Positions 30,191 through 40,206 of a stretch of 64,000 nucleotides of DNA are shown here, piece by piece (position 1 is the first letter of the stretch; the number at the start of each line of letters is the position of its first letter). The stretch lies in NCBI GenBank assembly GCA_002914805.1, contig JXTB01000001.1, positions 2,998,119 to 3,062,118 on the forward strand, written 5' to 3'. The notes beneath the pieces were generated by a model, which saw only the letters and a list, made by a program, of their open reading frames with translations, did not search any database and had not been told where the DNA came from. This DNA comes from Parasponia andersonii. Its lineage: Eukaryota > Streptophyta > Magnoliopsida > Rosales > Cannabaceae. Position numbers and translations under genes: made by a program.

Positions 30191-31527
30191 GAAAGATGCA
30201 AAATTGTTGAAGGTAGTTCCCATTGAATTTCTTGTATCACCAAGCATCGAGGTCGAACCCCAAGTAATTATGCCAGTTGATGAAGAACCATCGTGGATGG
30301 ACCCCATAATGCGATATATACAAAATGGTGATCTCCTTGAGGATAAAGACGATGCAAGGCGGCTTCGCATGAAAGCAGCTCGCTATATCATCCAGGATGA
30401 ACAACTTTATCGGAGGAGTTTCAGCTCGCCATTATTATTATGCGTGAATGATAAAAAGGCACGCTATATTATAAGGGAAATTCACGAAGGAATATGTGGA
30501 AATCATTCTAGGGGGCAAGCGCTTGCAAACAAGATTCTTCGACAAGGGTACTTTTGGCCAACTATGAAGAAGGATACATTGGAATTTGCTAGGAAATGTG
30601 ATAAATGTCAACGATTTGCGACCATTCCTAGAAAACCACATGTTCCTTTAACTTCAATGACTAGTCCATGGCCATTTGCTGTGTGGGGAATTGATATTAT
30701 TGGGATGCTTCCATTAGCGCGAGGTGGTTTGAAGTATGCGGTGGTCGCAGTCAATTACTTTACAAAATGGACGGAAGCCGAAGCCTTGAGCACCATCTCC
30801 GCGAAGAAAATGATAGATTTCGTTTACAATTCTATAATTTGTCGTTATGGTATACCACATACCATAATTAATTATAATGGAAAGCAATTCGATTGTGACG
30901 AGTTCCGTGACTTCTGCAATAACTTGGGCATCAAAAAGAGCTTCTCTGTTGTTGTTCATCCACAGGCCAATGGGCAAGTCGAAGCGATAAACAAAATACT
31001 CAAGCAAAATATAAAGACAAAGCTGGAGGAGCATAAAGGAGCTTGGCCAGAAGTACTTCCAGAAGTTTTATAGGCTTATCGCACCACACAACGAACTACT
31101 ACAGGAGAAAGTCCATTCTCCTTGGCTTATGGATATGAAGCGATGATCCCTGTTGAAATTGGTGCGGGCTCCTTGCGGCGATCTATTTATGAGTAAAAAC
31201 AGAATGATGTATTGTTGAGAGTTGAACTCGATCTTTTAGAAGAGCGGCGTGAACAATCTCAGCTCCGAATTGCATCATACCAACGACGCACTGCTCGATA
31301 TTATAATTCCAAGGTCAAAGGTAGACATTTTGAAGTTGGAGATCTTGTCCTTCGACGAGTTCTACCTAATAATAGAGAACATGGTGCTGGTATTTGGGCC
31401 TTCTTGGGAAGGACCTTATGTTATTGATAATGTCATTCGACCTGGGACATATAACCTAGCTTGCATTGGTGGACAAAAGGTCGAGCATGCCTGGAATGCA
31501 GAACAACTTCGTCGTTATTATCAATAA
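30191..31527 (+). pseudogene. Integrase of Tat copy 2
   Basis: HHCC zinc region HEGICGNHSRGQ and CDKCQRF (about 30484-30620); core first Asp in WGIDIIG (about 30687); Glu in HPQANGQVEAINK (about 30958-30996). The second catalytic Asp is lost: the S-D-N-G position reads N-Y-N-G near 30868-30880, different from the N seen in copy 1. A stop TAG at 31071-31073 (Trp position) and a TAA near 31194 interrupt the frame. The C-terminal domain continues after a frameshift near 31390 and ends VEHAWNAEQLRRYYQ at 31527. Not functional. Confidence 0.88.
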
Positions 31528-32183
31528 ATCTTCATGTTATCTTCAACAGCCTAGTGAATCTTCTTCATTAATATTCAATAATACTTCTTCGGCTATTACT
31601 TCAACTCGTTTCCGATCGTCTTTTATAGTTTTATGGCAGTTTTCGGACACCATAAAACTCGGGGGCAGTGGGATCAGAATGTTATCTCCTACTTGTTTCC
31701 TAAGGGACTATGCAAATGTCCATTTAGAGGAGACAGGGTTTCAGATCGTCGAAGTATCTGAAACTCCTTAAAATCCTAGGATTTTCTCCTCGCTTCATGC
31801 CTCAGCATGTCGTATTACGTAATTTTCTTCCTCGAACAAAAAAGTAACTAAGCAAAACGTTCGTTGTTCGAAGTGATATATTGCTATGTTTTATTTTGAC
31901 ATGGAACTTTTGAAATACAGAGTTTGCATCACTCGTATTAACTGTTTTCTTAAGCGACCTAACCTATCCTAACGCTTAAAACTCGTTTTAAGTTATTCGA
32001 ATTCAAATCGCTAAAAGCGTACTGATCAATCACCTGTGATTGTCTACTTAGTTAAAATTACTGTTATTTCTTTTCATTATTTTGCAGGATCATATAAGGA
32101 AAAATGATATTTATTAAAAGAGTCGTCCATAATAAATAGAAAAGAAGGGGGACAAAGCCCGCATTGTTCTAAAAAAACAAAAT
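31528..32183. other. Non-coding spacer between convergent pol and antisense gene, copy 2
   Basis: No gene. It holds the likely 3' ends of the sense pol transcript and of the antisense transcript. No tandem array is present here, unlike in the other Tat family at 17540-18885. Confidence 0.6.
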
Positions 32184-32672
32184 TCATGTGGAAAGGCTCA
32201 CGCCGCCATCCCCAGCCTTGGTGGTATCCTCTTTCCAGCTCTGCACAAGTTCGACCACATCCTCGCCAAGGATGGAGAAGTCAAAATCCGGATGCTCGTA
32301 GAAAATGTTGAAGATGATAGTCGACGAGGCGATATCACTAGCTTTATCTTCGAGTTCTTTGACCTCGGTCGCCTTGAACTCCTCGATAGCTTTGTGAACC
32401 GCCTTGGTGGTCGCTTCCCTCATACGGTCTGGATACTCAGAAATGACCTTCTCGAGCTCTTTGACTTTCTCCTCGAGATTCTCCTTGGTGAGTCTCTCCT
32501 TGGCCAGGTCCTCGAACATCTGCTGCTTTTCTAAGTGGAAGGCCGTTCTCTCCTCCTCCCAAGCCTTTTCCGAGTTCTCGAACGCTTGTGTTATCTCATC
32601 AAATTTCTCAGCCTTCTCTAAGCATTCGAGAACTCGATCATGCATCAAGACAACAGCAGCCGCAGTCTAAAA

Positions 32673-32703
<31 letters not shown>

Positions 32704-34350
32704 CTCCAAGTTAACACCAAAAGAGTATACACGAAGAGAAGATAGAAAAGCTTACATTGGCCAGCATCCTCATCGCAGATCCGAAAGCGACCTTGGCAGA
32801 ACGTCGCTTCATTCGCTCCCAACCTTCTTCAGATGTGAAGCGATCGATAAAGGCTGTGCTCATACCAGCCTTCTCTGGTAATTGGTTGAGGAGTGCGAAG
32901 AGCTCATCACCTTTATCTGCCAAGGTCGGTTCCGAAGAAGTGGTAGCCTCGGTGGGGGGTTCAGGAGTGCTCGCTGGCTGAGATGGTTGTGGAGGGGCCG
33001 AGCTTGCTGGGAAGTCCTCGAAGACAACTTTTCTCTTCTTCGAGCAGTCGACCTTCTCCTTCCCTTTTGATGGCGGGGTACTCTCGGGTGTCTTGGTTTT
33101 TGCCATGGACCCGAGAGTTGAAGGTGGTGCTCGCAGGCCGCTACCAATGACCATCTCTGTACAGAACATGTTAGTGAGCGAGGAAATGTTATACAGGGTA
33201 ATTAGAATGAACGTATAATTACCTTCTTCTAGTGGAACTAGTTGAGGAGCTAGTGGTGACACTGTCTCTAGAGATGAAGGCTCTGAACGTGGAGTTGTAG
33301 CTGGTGTTTTTCGTTTTCTGATCCTTGAAGACGAGGCACCTAAATCTGTCCTTTTCCTTGGCTTCTTCTTCGAGCTCAATGGCCTAGACGAGAGAACCGG
33401 GGGGTCTAGGAATGCGGCACCCTTTGGAAGCAGACCGCAAGCGACCATATTAGTCGAAGTACCTAGTACCTTCCAATTAAATTCCTCAATTGGAAGGTCG
33501 TTGATTTTATATACTCTTGCGAGCTGTTCCCTGGAGAGTCCAGGTCGATCCCTATTATCTGCGATGACATTTGAATGCGATCAGTATAAGAATAAATATA
33601 GAAACAAGGCAATAAATTGGAAGACTACCTACCGGGATTCTGAAAAAAGCCGTTAGCTGCATAGTCAAAATGGAAAAATGGATTTTTCCATTTTCCCATG
33701 TTGTTGCGAACCCCGTAGATTGTTTTTATTGCCTGATTCAACCATTTGCTCGCATAGAAGAAGCCGAGATCTGATGGATTTGATTTTACTTGGTAGAACC
33801 AAGCAAATTCTTCAGGTGAAGGGGTTTCTAAACCTAGTTTATGGTATAGTATATACAAACCTACCATATATCTATAGGTATTAGGGGTTAATTGAAAAGG
33901 GACGACCCCATAGTAATCAATGATTGATTTTATATACGGATGGAGTGGGAGATACACGCCACACTTGAGGACTGCCTCAGAAAAGGAAACGAGTCCATGT
34001 GGGGGAGTGTGTGGTCGGTTAAATTCCATTGGTAGACGAAGGGGTATGGTGATCTTATAGCTGCTCGTAATTTTGCTAAGTTTGTTCGATGTGCAGCTCG
34101 TCCGTACATTGGTACATGACCAATTCCCTTCTATATATTGGTAGCCAGAAGAAAATGCAGGGGTATCCCTTATATGTCTGGGCCACTGATCCTGGGGGAG
34201 ATCGCCTATTCGAGGACTACTTTGTCTGGCCCCTGTTATTTCTATCTCGGGTTCCGACTCGAGATAATCTTCGAGATTAATGGAGCTAACACTCGAGTTA
34301 GATTCTCCAGAAAACGCATTTCCTTCCCTAAATTCCTCACTATTAGACAT
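32184..34350 (-). CDS. Antisense spliced gene with PF04195-like domain and coiled coil, intact reading frame
   Basis: Runs opposite to gag-pol. Predicted coding exons: 34350-33633, 33558-33223, 33156-32756, 32666-32184; introns 33632-33559, 33222-33157 and 32755-32667, all GT..AG. The exon lengths sum to 1938 bases, 645 residues plus stop, with phases that agree at each junction. Order: acidic Ser-rich N-terminus (MSNSEEFREGNAFSGESNSS); PF04195-like block (GVYLPLHPYIKSIIDYYG, QLTPNTYRYMVGLYILYHKL, PEEFAWFYQV) at residues about 130-210; basic KKKPRKR and KKRKV nuclear-localisation-like motifs; proline-rich linker; a C-terminal coiled coil (about residues 500-590) and an HPDFDFSILGEDVVELVQSW tail. 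The ATG directly follows a TTTTCAG acceptor of a leader intron. PF04195 assignment is from memory of the pattern; function is unknown. Confidence 0.78.
32673..32700. repeat. (TA)n microsatellite inside the third coding intron of the antisense gene
   Basis: About 14 TA repeats next to the intron acceptor region. Copy 1 has a poly-A run at the equivalent place, so the tract expanded after the copies separated. Confidence 0.85.
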
Positions 34351-34886
34351 CTGAAAAGAAATACGCAGGGATTCAGGCATCGAGGATTTTTACTATGCTA
34401 GCACTTTGGGTATTCATCCTAAGACTGTACTAAGCAAGCAAGCTTATTCCTAAATGGTCTACGGATTCGTAAAAATGTTGAGCAGTTCATCAGTAAATGT
34501 TCGAGCAGTTCATTGAGAATAAAATAGGGTATCAGACCCTAGAAATTCTTTTCACAGGTTCGTTTCTGATTATTATCTAGTAAGTCTACCCTACGGACTG
34601 AAAAAGGGGATGTAAAAAAAAAAAAAAATTTCTCATTTCATTTCAGTGTGGGATGAGTATTTATTCCTAAAGATTGAAATCACGTTTTCAAGAATAGAAG
34701 AAATAAGAGAAGAAATAAACTGACCTTTCTTCAGAAGCGGAGGATTTGAGATAATTTGAACTTCGTCGGAGAAGAAGCTGTGATTGTGCGAGCTGAAAGA
34801 TGAAACGACGCTCTACAGTTCTCTGGAGTTTCGATATTCTCTGAGATGGAAACAGTAAAATGAAACAGGAACAGGCTGGTTTCTGA
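34351..34886 (-). other. 5' leader exon and leader intron of the antisense gene, copy 2
   Basis: From the TATA box the minus strand gives a leader of about 130 bases ending AAAG|GTCAGT (donor at 34724), then a 374-bp intron ending TTTTCAG at 34351, directly before the ATG. This is inferred from motifs and from conservation in copy 1. Confidence 0.5.
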
Positions 34887-34894
34887 TATTTATA
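34887..34894 (-). promoter_or_regulatory. TATA box of the antisense gene, copy 2
   Basis: TATAAATA on the minus strand, the same as in copy 1 (4258-4265), although flanking bases have changed. It lies between the antisense gene and the 3' LTR. Confidence 0.6.
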
Positions 34895-35250
34895 TTCCAG
34901 GTACCATTAAATCATAGCCATAGATCAGGGAGTTTGATTTTTAAATCTGAAGGCCGAAGATTGCGTGAGATTTGATTCTTTCCGAAAAATCAGAATTGTT
35001 TAAAATTTGAAAAGATTTGGTTTTAAAAGAGAGACGGTTGATATCATTAGACTTCCCCGAATTCTGCTCTTTCTCAGAAAAGTCTACACGTGTTTCGTTC
35101 TGTCAGGAAAAAGATACGCTTGATCTTGAGAGATAGGATTTAAAATCTGGCGGCTCTTCGACTCTTCAAACCTCAAGTTTAGGTCATGACATCACATTTT
35201 TAAGGTCGCACGGTAATTGGAAGCTCCACTTCGTCCTAAAGAACTAATGG

Positions 35251-35264
35251 AGCTGGGGGGCAAT
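35251..35264 (+). other. Polypurine tract, Tat copy 2
   Basis: AGCTGGGGGGCAAT directly before the 3' LTR TG at 35265. Confidence 0.85.
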
Positions 35265-35907
35265 TGTTGTGCGGTCTAAAATCCTAAGGTCGCATAAGGG
35301 TTAAGTTCGACCTCCTCCGTATTAGATATGTGCGACCTCTTCCACAGGTTATATGCGACCTCCTCTGTATAGTCGTGTGACCTCTTTTTGCATAAGTTAT
35401 GTGCGACCTTCTCTGTATAGGCTGTGGACGACCTCTTCCGAAAGAAAAGGGAAACAAGTATATGTTATGTCAAACAAGAAACCTACAAGGAAAGGGAAAC
35501 AAAAGTCTCCTATTTATGATCAACCAGTTACCCGTTTTGAGTGGTTATCCAATTATGTTGTTACTTAATTTATGTTACCCGATTGTATAGTTACCCGTTT
35601 ACACAATTAGGATCATAGGGATATAGGGTTACCTTTACCTATATAAAGGGGACTGAATGTTCCGAAGAGGGAGTTTCAGTATTCCAATTGCTTTTCAGTT
35701 TTCCAATTTCCAGACGAGACATTGTAACTTTGAGCGGTTGTAATTCTCCATAAAAATAGTGAAAAACAGTGGACGTAGGCTCATCTTTTCGGGGCTGAAC
35801 TACTATAAAATCCTGTCTCTTTATTTGCTTTGATTATTAACTCAATTCGCACAAGCCACATCTTTTAATTTTTTCTAAATTTATTGTTGATAAAACCTCC
35901 ATCAACA
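35265..35907 (+). repeat. 3' LTR of Tat copy 2
   Basis: 643 bp, ends CATCAACA. Differs from the 5' LTR by about 18 substitutions and a single-base indel in a T run. Same U3 repeats and TATATAAAG box. Confidence 0.95.
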
Positions 35908-35912
35908 GTAAG
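35908..35912. other. Right TSD of Tat copy 2
   Basis: GTAAG, identical to 25265-25269. On the minus strand it is the CTTAC within the TPS codons for V-S-Y. Confidence 0.95.
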
Positions 35913-36054
35913 AAACCCACAAACGTTGAATAGCATCAATTAACTTGAGTTTTTCTGAAAGGTTTTAATCAGAGTCATCGACCTCAACTATATTTCTCTT
36001 CACTTCTTTCTTCAACTCGCCCATCTTTTCACCAACTTTGTTTTTGTCCATTTC
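35908..36054 (-). pseudogene. Terpene synthase exon 2, 5' part
   Basis: After the acceptor GTTCAG at 36055, the minus strand reads EMDKNKVGEKMGELKKEVKR, NIVEVDDSD, stop (TAA), NLSEKLKLIDAIQRLWVSY. The phrase LIDAIQRL.VSY is diagnostic of plant TPS N-terminal domains. The stop looks like CAA to TAA. Continues at 25264 across the retrotransposon. Confidence 0.93.
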
Positions 36055-38197
36055 CTGAACAAAAAAACAGTTGAGATAATAATCTAAATAATCAACCTAA
36101 CATAAGTTGTAAAATCCTAAATTTTGTAAAGGTAATTAAGTAATTTTAATTCAAAAGTTTTTTGGTAATTTTATATTTTCGGATTAATTAAATAAAAATC
36201 TAAAAATATTTCAAATTAAATCATCAGTGTTGAACCTAGACAAAATAAAGTCTAGGTGTATTTGGAGCAAAAGTGAAAAAGAAATTACCTACTGAAGACA
36301 AAAATATAATTAAGGAGGGACTAAAGTGAAAGAATCTTCTTAAAATTTGTAGTCAAAATGGAATTTCAGAAACTTTTTTCAGTCCAGTCAGGTAGTAACA
36401 CATGTCCCACTACCAACAGTTTCTGAAAATTGCATAAAACCCCTTCTTCTTCGCAAAAATAAGTTGTATTTTTCTAATTATCTTCAAAATAGAGTATTTT
36501 TATAATTTTTAGATTTTTGAGCTCATTTAATGCTCAGGATCTCGAAACTGAGTTCTGACTTCGAATTTAGACTCAGTGAGTGAGATATTTTGCACTATTT
36601 TTTGAAGTGGTACGAAAATCGAGAAAATAGCTCGTGAATTGCATTATTTTGAGTGCCACAGGCCAATTCCGTACTGGAATCCGTTTTCGACAAACTTTAT
36701 GTCTAATCCAATATTTTTGGGTGTTTTGAATTCAGTAGTGATATCTGTTTCTCAATCTAAGACTTTCTTTGGAAATTCACTTTTTCAAATGAACATATTG
36801 GAATCCAGAAACGACCGTCTGAACAACCAGCTGATCGACAGAGGATTTTTCTAGCATCGTCAACTCAACATAATTACTATTTCAAGATAGGGGATTCAAT
36901 TTCCTTATTTTCTATAATTTTTCATTAAAATTGGAATTTATTCTGAAAAATAAAATTTTGTGATTTTATTAAATTAAATTATTTGAATAATTATATTAAT
37001 GAAGTGAACTTGTGAAACATTATGGACTGCTCTGGATATTCTGTGTATGATTTTGTACTAGTTTTAATCTTGGGATTTGGTTAAATCTTTAGAACAATAT
37101 TTTCGATTTTTAAGTACAAAATGGACTTCTATTTAAAAATTAGAGCATGTTTAGAATATTAAACCACTGCATGGTTGTTTGAGACTCTACATATTGCATA
37201 TTTCATACAATCATGCATGAGAGTCATCTTGAACATCATGGTATTGTAGTAGGCAGACTAGTATACTCGCCTTCGCTGAGATCCTGTAAACCCGCACGGG
37301 GTTTGTTTTTTTGACTATCTCCACTCAGTAGGTGTAGGCATTCGATGCTCATCCAGCTCGATAAGATTAGATACATGGGTGTCCTTCCGATTTCTAGAGA
37401 TAGATGTCAGGCAGGGAGTACTCAATACATATAGTATGAGTTGCTCTAGTCGTGATGAGATGGTGAGAGCTTACGTAAAATATTAATTTATGTGATGTGC
37501 ATCTATGCCTATTTTATTACGATTTTCTATGTATTTTGACCTGGACATCTGGTTTTGGTTTTAGCATAGTTTTCTACATATGTTTTGAAAGCTTAATATT
37601 TATAAAATTGCCTTCTAGTATTACTAACCATGCAAATGTTTTGAGAATTATAAAAGAACTTTCCCAAAAAAGGAATTTAAGTAACCTACTGGGCATTTTA
37701 TTCTCACTCCACTACTTTCCCTATAGGTGGTGAAATGGATTAAAGAGTTATCTTTTACTCGTAGTTCGTGACTTAGTAATGCTAAGGGTGCAGATTTAAG
37801 ACTTGTGTTTAAGTCTTGTTAAATAAATAGATTATGCTACTTGATTATATCTGTAAAATATATATGCCACACTAGTTTGATATTGAGGTGTGAATGGTAA
37901 TGCTCGATTAATTATTTTTGATCCTTCTAAATTATTCAGTCTATATTTATTGGTGACTATGAACTGTGGAGTAGGCTCACTGGTTAGAATTCTAAATATT
38001 TTTATTTATCGTGCCGTTTAAAAAAAAATCAAATCTCTTGAAACATTTCTTTTATAAATTAAGGAATTTCTAATTTTAGCGAAATTTACTTTCTGCCACT
38101 GTCCCGGAGTTTGGGTAGTGACATAAGTGATCACTAAAGCCAAAAAAACAATAGCAAAAACGAAAACAAAATAAGAAGGAAAAAAAACCATAATAGA
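36055..38197 (-). other. Terpene synthase intron 1, probably containing an old solo LTR
   Basis: 2.1 kb between exons 1 and 2, much longer than usual for TPS intron 1. About 36290-37990 contains phrases met in Ty3/gypsy chromovirus LTRs (a GGAGGGACTAAAGTGAAAG stretch near 36315, a CTACTGGGCATTTTATTCTC stretch near 37686, the TATAGGTGGTGAAATGG block near 37721). No TG..CA ends with a clean TSD could be fixed, so the solo-LTR reading is tentative. Confidence 0.45.
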
Positions 38198-38308
38198 CTG
38201 ATTAGAAGCACATGACATGAAATGATCACCCCAAATGCTTGGACTAAAGTTGGCTGACATGGGGCGATTCACATCAGTTATACTACTTGTAGTTTCACCA
38301 GAAGACAT
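38198..38308 (-). pseudogene. Terpene synthase exon 1
   Basis: 37 codons from ATG 38308: MSSGETTSSITDVNRPMSAN followed by FSPSIWGDHFMSCASNQ. The short N-terminus without a plastid transit peptide and the ANFSPSIWGDHF motif in place of RRx8W suggest a cytosolic sesquiterpene synthase (TPS-a type). After CAG (38198) the sequence is TCTATT rather than GT; phase agreement with exon 2 suggests that a donor G was lost. An intact TPS would convert farnesyl diphosphate to a cyclic or linear terpene. Confidence 0.9.
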
Positions 38309-38374
38309 TTTCTTTAATATTTATCAAATTGAGAGCAGACTTGAAATATATAGAAATAGAAGCTTGGTAAGTGA

Positions 38375-38382
38375 CTATATAG
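38375..38382 (-). promoter_or_regulatory. Probable TATA box of the terpene synthase gene
   Basis: CTATATAG on the minus strand, 67 bp upstream of the ATG at 38308. Spacing is suitable; a second AT-rich candidate (TTCTATATATTTC) lies nearer. Confidence 0.45.
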
Positions 38383-39439
38383 GTCAAGCTGTTTATGAGA
38401 ATTGGTAAGTGATGATATCAGGTGAATTTATAAAGAAGTTTGGGCTGAATATATTAACTATGGATTAAAATGTCACGATATTTTTAGACATTGTCGCAAC
38501 AATATTCATATTTTAAAATCTCGACATCGATTTAGAATGGAAAGATATTTTTTCTCGTGTATCCGTAAAATATCTGTAAAATATCGATAATATCGAGAAT
38601 ATGTCAATGTTGATAAAATGTCAGTAAAAAATGGACATTGTCGTGATAATATCATCGACATTTTGAAATATCGATAGAAATGTCGAATCTTTTCCAAGAC
38701 ATCTTTTTTTTTTTTTATATAGAAAATGGTAATAAAGAATACAAAAATAAATCATAGTTCTCTCTCTACAGTTTATCGACAAAGTTTTAGAATTATTTAT
38801 ATTTAATGAAAATATTTGTACTATTTGTATTTATTATTTTAGAATCTCTACAAAAAAACTCTCATAACTTTTGAAAGAAATTTTAGTCTAAGATAAGAAT
38901 TTATCTTATAAATTTCAACCTTATTGAAACTCATTTTAGTATTGAACGTGTATGAACTGTGTTTTATGTATTATTAATGATATTTATTTATTTTCAATGT
39001 AATTTAGAACTAGATGTAATTTGTAAGATGTTTATATGAGATATATTAAATAAAATAATGTGATATACATGCTAATTTTAAAATTATTCTATAAAATAAA
39101 ATTCGATCGTTTTTCGATTATATATGTATATATTATTATTTTATAAAATATAAATAGGTTTGGTTTTTAAATAAAAATTTGAATAAATTATGCAATATTA
39201 CTTGTTTTAGCATTTTTTAGAATTTTTTTAAAAAATTTTAAATTTTTAAATAAATTTCAGTATTTATCAATAATATTTTTGACAATATCCGTAAAATAAA
39301 ACTTCAATATCAACGTCGATACCGATATTTTAATCCTCGATATTAGCATGCTAGAGTTCTTTCCCAAGGACTAGGAATTTGATTGCGAAACAATTACGTA
39401 ACAATTTAACCCGCCATTAACTGTATACTATCTAGGTCA
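38383..39439. other. AT-rich intergenic, upstream of terpene synthase
   Basis: No gene. 38470-38700 is rich in short repeated words (TATCGATA, TGTCG, ATATCG), a degenerate repeat also met at 39280-39350. Otherwise nothing recognised. Confidence 0.6.
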
Positions 39440-39447
39440 ATAATTAT

Positions 39448-40198
39448 CAGTGCCGGCTCCAGCGAATTGGGGGGCCATATTTTAACAAGTACGTCTGTGA
39501 TTTTTTTTTCTTTAATTGTTTTTATTAAAATTTTTATTTAACTTTATTGATCTCTTTGTAAAATTTTATGTGTATTTACTTCTTGTAACAACTTATTTTT
39601 TAAAATTTATGCCAAAAAAGCTAATTGATTTTGAAAATTGGACTTCTAGAAAACCGAAATTGTGATATCCTTTAATTTCATTAATACAGTGCTAATATGT
39701 AATGATGTTAAAAAATTAAGAAAAAACAAATACGTTAAGGATAGTTAATGTTCTTTGCCTGAACCCCCCCGTAACATTGTCAAGAAGGTACTAGATTGAA
39801 ACTAAAAGAATGCATAATGAACTGAAGGATAATAATTAAATATTCGAGACCACTACAAAGTTAAAAATCATTTTAGAATTATTTTCTGTCTCATTAAATA
39901 TATATATATATATTAATTCCCATAAATAAAAATCATAATTTATTTTACACTTCGTACGTACATATGTATCATTTTTCTTTTATTTACTTTTAAAAAGCCT
40001 GATTTTAAAACTTATAACTACTAATCACGTTTGTATATGTCTTTTATAAGTGCATAACTCTTGTTAAATAAAAGTATTCTACTTTATAATCAAACGAACA
40101 ATTTAGTTATATATATTATATACACAAAATAGGGTGTGTCCCGGCACAAGGGGCGTTAGGCAAGTGCCTCTCTCGCCTAGCCCTTTGAGCCGGCACTT
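39448..40198. mobile_element. Non-autonomous hAT-type DNA transposon (751 bp)
   Basis: Left end CAGTGCCGGCTC (39448-39459) and right end GAGCCGGCACTT (40187-40198) are inverted repeats with one mismatch at the outermost base. They are flanked by an exact 8-bp duplication, ATAATTAT (39440-39447 and 40199-40206). Terminal CAGTG and 8-bp TSDs are hallmarks of the hAT superfamily. No transposase frame is present, so it is a deletion derivative or large MITE mobilised in trans. Confidence 0.85.
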
Positions 40199-40206
40199 AT
40201 AATTAT

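Larger units (their letters stand above)
25270..35907 (+). mobile_element. Tat-lineage Ty3/gypsy retrotransposon, copy 2 (complete ends)
   Basis: Full-length element: 644-bp and 643-bp LTRs (TGTTGTGCGG..CATCAACA), primer-binding site, gag, protease, reverse transcriptase, archaeal-type RNase H, integrase, an antisense spliced gene and polypurine tract, flanked by 5-bp TSDs. By eye the two LTRs differ at about 18 bases plus one 1-bp indel, about 2.8%, mostly transitions. With a commonly used plant rate of 1.3e-8 substitutions per site per year this suggests roughly one million years (inference). Sense genes carry stops and frameshifts; an assembly gap (29541-29793) removes part of pol. It is inserted in exon 2 of the TPS gene. 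Confidence 0.95.

Noticed and set aside
11467..38308. Functional terpene synthase gene with giant introns
   Set aside because: The insertions lie inside exons, there are nonsense codons, part of exon 3 and everything from the DDxxD region on is missing.
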